This document shows positions 56,020 through 64,000 of a DNA stretch of 64,000 nucleotides, piece after piece (positions within the stretch are counted from its first letter, which is position 1; the number at the start of each line of letters is the position of its first letter). The stretch lies in assembly GCF_900105475.1 (NCBI RefSeq), contig NZ_LT629777.1, positions 2,728,001 through 2,792,000 of the forward strand, read 5' to 3'. The notes under the pieces are model-generated. The model saw only the letters and a program-made list of their open reading frames with translations, was not told the DNA's origin and did not search any database. A program made the position numbers and the translations under genes. Origin of the DNA: Pseudomonas asplenii (GTDB lineage: Bacteria; Pseudomonadota; Gammaproteobacteria; Pseudomonadales; Pseudomonadaceae).

Positions 56020-57111
56020 ATGTTGAGGTTACTGGGCATACTTTCCATTTTCGCTGTTTTGTCAGGCTGCGCCAGTTATGGCACCCGCGCAGTTGGAGTG
56101 TCTGACCAGACCGAGCCCTCCAGCGGGACCGTCACGTTCAGTTCGGGGTTGTCTATTCCGGTAATGACCAAGGTCGTGGCCGGGAACCGATTTTTCTATG
56201 TTCGCCTACGGATAGGTGATGGGCCTGAAACCAATGTCATTCTTGATACGGGTTCCAATGGTTTACGGGCTGTTTCTGCTGTCGTCCCCCACTCGAACAC
56301 TTCCGGCAGAAAGCTGGTTTACAGTTTTGAGAGCGGCAGCGAATTGCAGGGCACCCTGGCAAACGAAAGCCTCAGTGCAGGTGGCCGCTCACTGGGAACG
56401 GTCCCTGTGCAGGTGGTCAATACATTGCTCTGTACCAAGAACACGCCGAACTGTCCTGTTGCCCAACTCGACCCTGCAACGCCTTTTGTAAAAGGTGTGG
56501 ATGGCCGCAGCAGCGAGGAGTTTGGTGCAATCATGGGGATTCGGCTGTTTGATCAAGCGGGTAAATGGGTACCCAATCCGCTTGTTGCTGCTGGGTTTGA
56601 ACGCTGGGTGGTGCAACTCCCTATTGCGGATGATCAGCCTGGCGCGTTGACCCTCGATCCCTCGATGGCCGAGTTGAAAGGTTTTACTCGTCTGAAAGTG
56701 GACAAGAATGGCACCGTGGCCGGCTGTCTTAATGTGCGGGGTGGTGCCGAGGTCGCGTGTTCTTCGACCGTTCTCGACAGCGGTGATCCTCATGTTTTTG
56801 TGTTCTCGCGTGATGTCGAGCAGCGTGTGTTCACCTCGGGAAAAGCGATGGCACTGGTTCTGTCCGACACAGGCAGTACAGATTCGAAAGTGATATTTAA
56901 ATTCCTTTCTGAAAAGGTTGGCGCGAAAGGCGGACATGACGTGTTGCTTTATAGACCGGAGGTCGTTTCTACTCGTCCGCTCAAAGCGGCGGAGGCAAAG
57001 CCTTATATTAATTCGGGGTACTTGCCCTTTATGCATTACAACTTTCTTTTCGATAATGAAGAGCGGGTTATCGGTCTGCAGAGCCGAACGGGTATCTCTA
57101 CCAGGCCTTAA
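56020..57111 (+). CDS. Lipoprotein with two aspartic-protease-like DTG/DSG motifs (DUF3443-like)
   Basis: A 363-residue lipoprotein: signal LLGILSIFAVLSGC puts a lipidated Cys near residue 17. The mature part contains VILDTGSNGLRAVSA at about residues 73-88 and STVLDSGDPHVFVFS at about 249-263, two hydrophobic-hydrophobic-D-(T/S)-G motifs a domain-length apart, like the catalytic pair of pepsin-type proteases. The arrangement matches the DUF3443 family as I know it. GGAG lies about 10 bases before the ATG. Codon choice is less GC-rich than the neighbours, which suggests acquisition. Proteolytic activity is unproven. Confidence 0.7.
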   Translation: MLRLLGILSIFAVLSGCASYGTRAVGVSDQTEPSSGTVTFSSGLSIPVMTKVVAGNRFFYVRLRIGDGPETNVILDTGSNGLRAVSAVVPHSNTSGRKLVYSFESGSELQGTLANESLSAGGRSLGTVPVQVVNTLLCTKNTPNCPVAQLDPATPFVKGVDGRSSEEFGAIMGIRLFDQAGKWVPNPLVAAGFERWVVQLPIADDQPGALTLDPSMAELKGFTRLKVDKNGTVAGCLNVRGGAEVACSSTVLDSGDPHVFVFSRDVEQRVFTSGKAMALVLSDTGSTDSKVIFKFLSEKVGAKGGHDVLLYRPEVVSTRPLKAAEAKPYINSGYLPFMHYNFLFDNEERVIGLQSRTGISTRP

Positions 57112-57454
57112 ACTGTTGGCGCGCATGTGTCCATATCGGTGGCAATAATCCTCGCCTGATCGTTGTCGCCGAACCGTGGACGCGGCGTGCGTTGGTCTTG
57201 TGAGAATGCGGTACTCAACCGTAAGTCGGCAGCACGCTGATGCCATGTTGTTTTCAGTTTTTTAAGTAGGAAAAGTTACCACTGTTATTCTCCGAAATAC
57301 CCCGAAAATACATTGATCCCTCCAGCTTCTTTCCTCTTCCTACACTCACGAAGCCCGCGCGGGTTGACGCGCTGGCTGCGTCATTTTTTGTCGATAAGCT
57401 GGATCAGTTGTCAATTGACAACCTTACCTGCGAGAGAGAGACTGGAGGCTATGG
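57112..57454. other. 343-base stretch ahead of the 57455 cassette
   Basis: This AT-richer stretch between the lipoprotein gene and the small two-gene cassette has no supportable ORF. A REP-free GC island sits near 57350-57375. Near its right end lies a perfect 16-base palindrome, and TGGAGG precedes the first cassette gene. I found no clear -35/-10 pair. Confidence 0.45.
57407..57422. promoter_or_regulatory. Perfect 16-base palindrome upstream of the two-gene cassette
   Basis: GTTGTCAATTGACAAC is fully self-complementary. It ends 32 bases before the first gene's ATG (57455), the usual place of an autoregulatory operator. The second gene of the cassette encodes a helix-turn-helix protein that could bind it. 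Confidence 0.65.
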
Positions 57455-57751
57455 ATGGCTAGAACAAGGCACCCGATCAAGGCGATCAAGGCGATCAAGG
57501 CGATCGAGGAGGCTCTGCAGCACGCGGAGGAACAAGGGTGGCGAATCAGTGTGGGGGGCTCACATGTCTGGGGAAAGATGTATTGCCCACTCAACAGCCA
57601 GCAGTTTCGATGCCAGGATCACTGCATCAGTAGTGTTTTCTGTACTCCGCGTAATGCCTTCAGCCATGCCCGCAGGTTGCGTCAGGTGGTGGATGGTTGT
57701 GTCATGAACCGTGTTGCTGGCGTTCCCCTGGCCGCATCACCCAAGGAGTAG
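57455..57751 (+). CDS. HicA-like small basic protein, possible toxin of an uncharacterised pair
   Basis: A 98-residue protein with TGGAGG 6 bases before the ATG. Gly28-Trp29 and Gly35-Ser36-His37 lie in EEQGWRISVGGSHVWGKMYCP, recalling the GW...GSH core of HicA-type mRNA interferases. It has extra cysteines at 44, 53, 57, 63 and 82, which could bind zinc or stabilise a loop. Residues 8-19 are coded by a 9-base tandem repeat (IKA x3, IEE). The C-terminal half has HARRLRQVVDGC. It ends 4 bases before the next gene's start. Toxin function is inferred, not proven. Confidence 0.6.
   Translation: MARTRHPIKAIKAIKAIEEALQHAEEQGWRISVGGSHVWGKMYCPLNSQQFRCQDHCISSVFCTPRNAFSHARRLRQVVDGCVMNRVAGVPLAASPKE
57475..57510 (+). 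repeat. 9-base tandem repeat within the start of the cassette gene
   Basis: The unit GATCAAGGC occurs three times exactly (57475-57501), followed by a degenerate copy GATCGAGGA (57502-57510). It adds Ile-Lys-Ala blocks to the protein N-terminus. Copy-number change would keep the frame. Confidence 0.9.
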
Positions 57752-57755
57752 CACC

Positions 57756-58274
57756 GTGGAATATGAATTCACGCTGAGATACCAGCTTTCGGAACACAAC
57801 AATGACCAGGATGCACTGATCGAGCGCCTGTACGAATGGGGTTGTGATGATTCGCTGATCGGCAGCGGAGTCCCGGGGCGGTTGGCCCTGGCGTTTTCCC
57901 GGGACGCCGCAAGCGCCGTCCAGGCGCTGCTCAGTGCCTTGCAGGACGTCAAGCGGGCCATTCCCGATGCGCGGCTGATCGAAGTGGTGCCTGACCTGGT
58001 CGGGCTCACTGACATTGCCGAGATCGCCGGGGTGTCCCGGCAGAACATCCGCAAGCTCATGCTCAACCATTCGAGCACCTTCCCGCTGGCGGTCCACGAA
58101 GGCAGTCCATCGGTCTGGCATCTGGCGCAGGTACTGGAGTGGCTGGATGGCCGGGGTTATGAACTGCAACCCAGGCTGCTGGAGACTGCACGCGCCGCCC
58201 AGCAGGTGAACCTCACCAAGGCCGCCAGCAAGCTCGGCACGGTGAGCCCCGAGTTGCTGGCCCTTGTGTTGTGA
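57756..58274 (+). CDS. Helix-turn-helix protein, likely partner/antitoxin of the upstream gene
   Basis: From the GTG at 57756 the product is 172 residues; AAGGAG lies 7 bases upstream and overlaps the end of the previous gene. Residues 1-78 form an alpha/beta domain (YEFTLRYQLSEHNNDQDALIERLYEWGCDDSLIGSGVPGRLALAFSRDAASAVQALLSALQDVKRAIPDARLIEV). Residues 82-103 (VGLTDIAEIAGVSRQNIRKLM) are a helix-turn-helix, and SVWHLAQVLEWLDGRG is a wing-like end, as in AlpA/excisionase proteins. It is probably the repressor and antitoxin of the pair. The combination does not fit a standard HicB. Confidence 0.65.
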   Translation: MEYEFTLRYQLSEHNNDQDALIERLYEWGCDDSLIGSGVPGRLALAFSRDAASAVQALLSALQDVKRAIPDARLIEVVPDLVGLTDIAEIAGVSRQNIRKLMLNHSSTFPLAVHEGSPSVWHLAQVLEWLDGRGYELQPRLLETARAAQQVNLTKAASKLGTVSPELLALVL

Positions 58275-58293
58275 ATGATGGGTTGGCAGCGCC

Positions 58294-58998
58294 TCAGCGT
58301 CGCGCCACATCGGAAAAGTAGAACTTGTCCAACGTATGCCGCGATTCGGTGTACTCGAACTGCCGGCCATCCTGCAGGAAGGTCTGGTTCTTCACCACGA
58401 TCACGTGACTGGCACCGTCCAGATCCAGATGTTCCTGGTCATCCTTGCCACATCGCATTGCCTCGATGGTGCGCTGGGCGAAGCTGATGTTCAGTTGCAG
58501 GGTCTGCTCGATATAGGCGTAGATCGAATGCTCGGCGATCTCGCGGGTCAGGCCGGGGATCAGGTCGACGAGGAAGTGGTTGATGTCGAGGATGATCCGC
58601 TTGCCATCGAGCCGCCGTACCCGCTTGATGCAGATCACCCGGCTGCCTGGCTCGCCCAGTAGACGCTCCTGCAGGCCACCTTCCAAGGGAATGTCACTGA
58701 ACTCCACGACTTCCGTGCCGGTGCTGCCGCCCATGCTCGAATGGGCTTCCTGGAAACTGACGATGCCGCCGAGTTGGAATTCGATCGGGCTGCGGGACAG
58801 CACGAACGTCCCCTTGCCGTGGATCTTCTGGGCGAAACCCCGTTCCTGCAACTGCTCGATGGCCTTGCGTACGGTGCCGCGGCTGGCCTGGTAGCGGTCC
58901 ATCAACTCGGTTTCGGAGGGGAGTCGTGCACCTTTTTCCAATTGCTCGGTGGTGATGCTGGCAAGCAGATCGCTATAGATCTGGTTGTATTTGCTCAT
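58294..58998 (-). CDS. treR: GntR-family repressor of the trehalose operon
   Basis: A 234-residue regulator with GntR winged helix (residues 5-70; LLASITTEQLEKGARLPSETELMDRYQASRGTVRKAIEQLQERGFAQKIHGKGTFVL) and a UTRA ligand-binding domain. It is divergent from treP, with a 223-base gap holding two operator-like sites. The UTRA group includes TreR proteins that bind trehalose-6-phosphate, so repression would lift when trehalose enters. The 5' ORF of the two-gene cassette ends 19 bases from its stop, tail to tail. Confidence 0.9.
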   Translation of the reverse strand: MSKYNQIYSDLLASITTEQLEKGARLPSETELMDRYQASRGTVRKAIEQLQERGFAQKIHGKGTFVLSRSPIEFQLGGIVSFQEAHSSMGGSTGTEVVEFSDIPLEGGLQERLLGEPGSRVICIKRVRRLDGKRIILDINHFLVDLIPGLTREIAEHSIYAYIEQTLQLNISFAQRTIEAMRCGKDDQEHLDLDGASHVIVVKNQTFLQDGRQFEYTESRHTLDKFYFSDVARR

Positions 58999-59123
58999 GG
59001 TGTTCGCTCTGGATCGGAGTTCGTCCGCTAACAGCGTAGCGAACGGGGGAGCCCAAGGGATGGAACCTTAAGGGCAGGTCGAGGCTTTGTCTATTTGTCG
59101 AATCTTTTAACAATATATCGCAG

Positions 59124-59165
59124 ACTCGTCTGTACGAGTTGTTGCCTTAACTCGTACAGACGAGT
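59124..59165. promoter_or_regulatory. Twin TreR operators in a large inverted repeat
   Basis: ACTCGTCTGTACGAGT (59124-59139) and ACTCGTACAGACGAGT (59150-59165) are each a 6-4-6 palindrome and are exact reverse complements of each other. Together they make 17-base inverted arms around GTTGCCTT. Centres lie 26 bases apart. They stand about 57 bases before treP and fit cooperative binding of a GntR/TreR dimer pair. Confidence 0.8.
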
Positions 59166-59221
59166 ATTTTCTGTCCTGTGCTGCGACAACCTCCAATAAC
59201 AATCAGCGCGGAAGAGAAACC

Positions 59222-60664
59222 ATGAGCCACGACTATCCGAATATCGCCCGCGAGCTGCTGCAGAGCCTCGGCGGTGCCGACAACCTCGAACAGGCCGCCC
59301 ACTGTGTCACCCGTTTGCGGCTGGCGCTCAAGGACCCGAACAAGGTCGACAAGAGCGCCCTGTCGGCGATCGATCTGGTCAAGGGCTCATTCTTCACCGG
59401 CGGCCTGTTCCAGATCGTCATCGGCCCAGGCGAGGTGGAAAGGGTTTACGCCGCGCTGCGTGAGGTCACCGGTCTGGCGGCGTCGACCATCGCCGACGTG
59501 AAGCAGGCCGGGGTCGACAAGAGCAACGCTTTGCAACGCCTGGTGCGGGTGTTCTCCGATGTGTTCATGCCGATCCTGCCGGCGCTGATCATCGCCGGCC
59601 TGCTGATGGGGGTGAACAACCTCATGGGCGCCAGTGGCATGTTCATCGAGGGCAAGACGCTGCTTGAGGCCTACCCGTCGCTGGAGGGGCTGTGGAGCCT
59701 GATCAACCTCATGGCCAACACCGCCTTCGTGTTCCTGCCGGCGCTGGTCGGCTGGTCGGCAGCCAAGCGTTTCGGCGGCAGTGAGATCCTCGGTATCGTG
59801 CTCGGCCTGATGCTGGTCCACCCTGATCTGCTCAACGCCTGGAACTACGGCAAGGCGGTCGCCGGCCTCGACGGCCAGAGCCTGCCGTACTTCGATATCT
59901 TCGGCTGGTTCCGGATCGAGAAGGTCGGCTACCAGGGGCAGATCCTGCCGATTCTCATGGCTGCGTACGTCATGAGCGTGATCGAGAAATGGCTGCGGGC
60001 ACGGGTACCGAATGCCATTCAACTGCTGGTGGTACCGATCACCACCATTGTCGTCACTGGCGTCCTGGCCCTGGCGATCATCGGTCCGGTGACCCGTCAC
60101 CTGGGTATTCTGATCACTGAAGGCATGGTCTGGCTGTTCGATGTGGCCCCGGCGCTGGGTGGTGCGGTGTTCGGCCTGTTGTATGCGCCGCTGGTGATCA
60201 CGGGCATGCATCACATGTTTCTTGCGGTGGACCTGCAACTGATCTCCGGTCATGGCGGTACCTTCATCTGGCCAATGATCGTGATGTCCAACCTGGCACA
60301 GGGCAGCGCGGCCCTCGCGGTGTTCTACATGAGCCGCAATGCACGAGATCGCAGCATGGCCTCGACCTCGGCGATTTCCGCCTACTTCGGCATCACGGAG
60401 CCGGCGATGTTTGGCGTCAACCTGCGCTACAAATTCCCCTTCTATGCCGCATTGGCCGGCTCGGCGATCGCCTGCGTGTTCCTGTCTCTGAACAAGGTCC
60501 TGGCCTCGGCCATCGGGGTTGGTGGCTTGCCGGGATTCATCTCGATCGTCCCGCACTCCATCACGGTATTCATCGTCGGCATGGCTGTCGCGATGCTCGT
60601 GCCCTTTGCGCTCACCTGTGCGTTGAGCCTGAAAATCGTGCGGCCAGGCTATCGCGTCGCCTGA
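59222..60664 (+). CDS. treP: Trehalose-specific PTS enzyme IIBC
   Basis: A 480-residue PTS permease taking up and phosphorylating trehalose. The IIB domain (residues 1-85) has phosphoryl cysteine Cys28 in EQAAHCVTRLRLALKD; the IIC domain follows, with about ten helices and PALIIAGLLMGVNNLMG, SLINLMANTAFVFLPALVGWSAAKRFGG and ITEPAMFGVNLRYKFPF. It lacks a IIA domain, so the EIIA of 63734 probably serves it. It is treB in E. coli and treP in P. fluorescens. Spacing to treA is 31 bases. Confidence 0.94.
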   Translation: MSHDYPNIARELLQSLGGADNLEQAAHCVTRLRLALKDPNKVDKSALSAIDLVKGSFFTGGLFQIVIGPGEVERVYAALREVTGLAASTIADVKQAGVDKSNALQRLVRVFSDVFMPILPALIIAGLLMGVNNLMGASGMFIEGKTLLEAYPSLEGLWSLINLMANTAFVFLPALVGWSAAKRFGGSEILGIVLGLMLVHPDLLNAWNYGKAVAGLDGQSLPYFDIFGWFRIEKVGYQGQILPILMAAYVMSVIEKWLRARVPNAIQLLVVPITTIVVTGVLALAIIGPVTRHLGILITEGMVWLFDVAPALGGAVFGLLYAPLVITGMHHMFLAVDLQLISGHGGTFIWPMIVMSNLAQGSAALAVFYMSRNARDRSMASTSAISAYFGITEPAMFGVNLRYKFPFYAALAGSAIACVFLSLNKVLASAIGVGGLPGFISIVPHSITVFIVGMAVAMLVPFALTCALSLKIVRPGYRVA

Positions 60665-60695
60665 TACCCACTCTACCGACGACAAGGGAATCTCC

Positions 60696-63670
<2,975 letters not shown>

Positions 63671-63733
63671 GTCCATGCCGTGGGGGCGAGCGTCTCCTTG
63701 GCACGTCTGAGAATAACGATAAAAGGTGATGTC

Positions 63734-64000
63734 ATGACCACAACCCCTTCCCTGGAGCTGCTTGCACCGCTGTCCGGGGTGCTGATGCGACTGGACCAGG
63801 TGCCTGATCCGGTATTCTCCGGCCGGCTGATCGGCGATGGTGTGTGCATTGATCCGACGTCCAGTGTGCTCTGTGCGCCCCTGGCCGGGGTGGTCAGCAA
63901 TCTCCAGGACAGCGGGCACGCCATCAGCATTACCGACGAGCGCGGCGTGCAGGTGTTGATGCATATTGGCCTGGACACCGTGAATCTGGCGGGCAAGGGT
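63734..64000 (+). CDS. EIIA(Glc)-type PTS protein, likely EIIA-HPr-EI fusion (cut by right edge)
   Basis: The frame opens at 63734 and continues past base 64000 (89 codons seen). It is a glucose-type EIIA: LELLAPLSGVLMRLDQVPDPVFSGRLIGDGVCIDPTSSVLCAPLAGVVSNLQDSGHAISITDERGVQVLMHIGLDTVNLAGKG, with the phosphorylated His in LMHIGLDTV. In Pseudomonas, EIIA of this type is often the first part of a three-domain EIIA-HPr-EI protein. Given its place after the porin it would supply phosphate to TreP. The C-terminal domains are outside the window. Confidence 0.8.
   Translation, partial: MTTTPSLELLAPLSGVLMRLDQVPDPVFSGRLIGDGVCIDPTSSVLCAPLAGVVSNLQDSGHAISITDERGVQVLMHIGLDTVNLAGKG

Noticed and set aside
55800..58293. 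Possible attachment-site duplication of the guaA 3' end
   Set aside because: I looked for a repeat of the final guaA bases downstream and found none within the window; no integrase gene is present.

Overview
This 64 kb window looks like a chromosomal segment of a high-GC gamma-proteobacterium, almost certainly a Pseudomonas of the P. fluorescens group. The evidence is the gene content and protein similarity: a complete alginate operon in the algD-8-44-K-E-G-X-L-I-J-F-A order, guaB-guaA next to xseA, an aapJQMP amino-acid transporter, rhlB near moaCDE, a trehalose PTS operon, and repeated REP-like palindromes built around GCGGGCAAGCCCGC. I saw no rRNA, tRNA, CRISPR array, transposase or phage gene.

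Layout. 1-1240 (minus): a tight three-gene operon of unrecognised function, cut by the left edge. 1503-6272 (plus): a four-gene tripartite efflux operon (outer-membrane factor, FUSC-family inner-membrane protein, DUF1656 protein, HlyD-family adaptor). 6410-9785: a SnoaL-like protein coupled to a relic of an MFS transporter, a divergent LysR regulator, a short-chain dehydrogenase, a thioredoxin-like protein and a small membrane protein. 9914-26323 (minus): the twelve-gene alginate operon, covering precursor synthesis (algA, algD), polymerisation (alg8, alg44), periplasmic passage and modification (algK, algG, algX, algL, algI, algJ, algF) and export (algE). Nearly 1 kb of probable control DNA lies upstream. 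27285-34875: yaaA, a divergent polysaccharide-deacetylase-like protein, PIN-PhoH, moaCDE, rhlB and a carboxylesterase. 35343-39503: aapJQMP with a clear terminator. 39557-40329: an MqsRA toxin-antitoxin pair. 40496-44498: a GntR/FadR regulator with an MFS transporter, and small enzymes. 44632-52615: glutaredoxin, YejK, HU, RlmF, an M23 peptidase, XseA, a LysR regulator facing a TSUP permease, and a conserved zinc-ribbon-like protein. 52698-55850: guaB-guaA. 56020-58274: an accessory patch with a pepsin-motif lipoprotein and an uncharacterised two-gene cassette. 58294-64000: the trehalose system treR / treP-treA-porin-PTS phosphotransferase, cut by the right edge.

How the genes cooperate. The alginate genes form one envelope-spanning polymerisation, modification and export machine, and the operon is punctuated by three structured spacers. 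In the trehalose cluster the porin would admit the sugar, TreP would import and phosphorylate it, TreA would cleave trehalose-6-phosphate, and the EIIA-type protein would supply phosphate. TreR probably acts on two identical operators that form a large inverted repeat.

The best candidate for a little-described system is the gene pair 57455-58274. It joins a HicA-like small protein carrying extra cysteines to a helix-turn-helix partner, sits behind a perfect 16-bp palindrome, and has a 9-bp tandem repeat inside its first codons. The palindrome and motifs are visible in the sequence; the toxin-antitoxin interpretation is inference.
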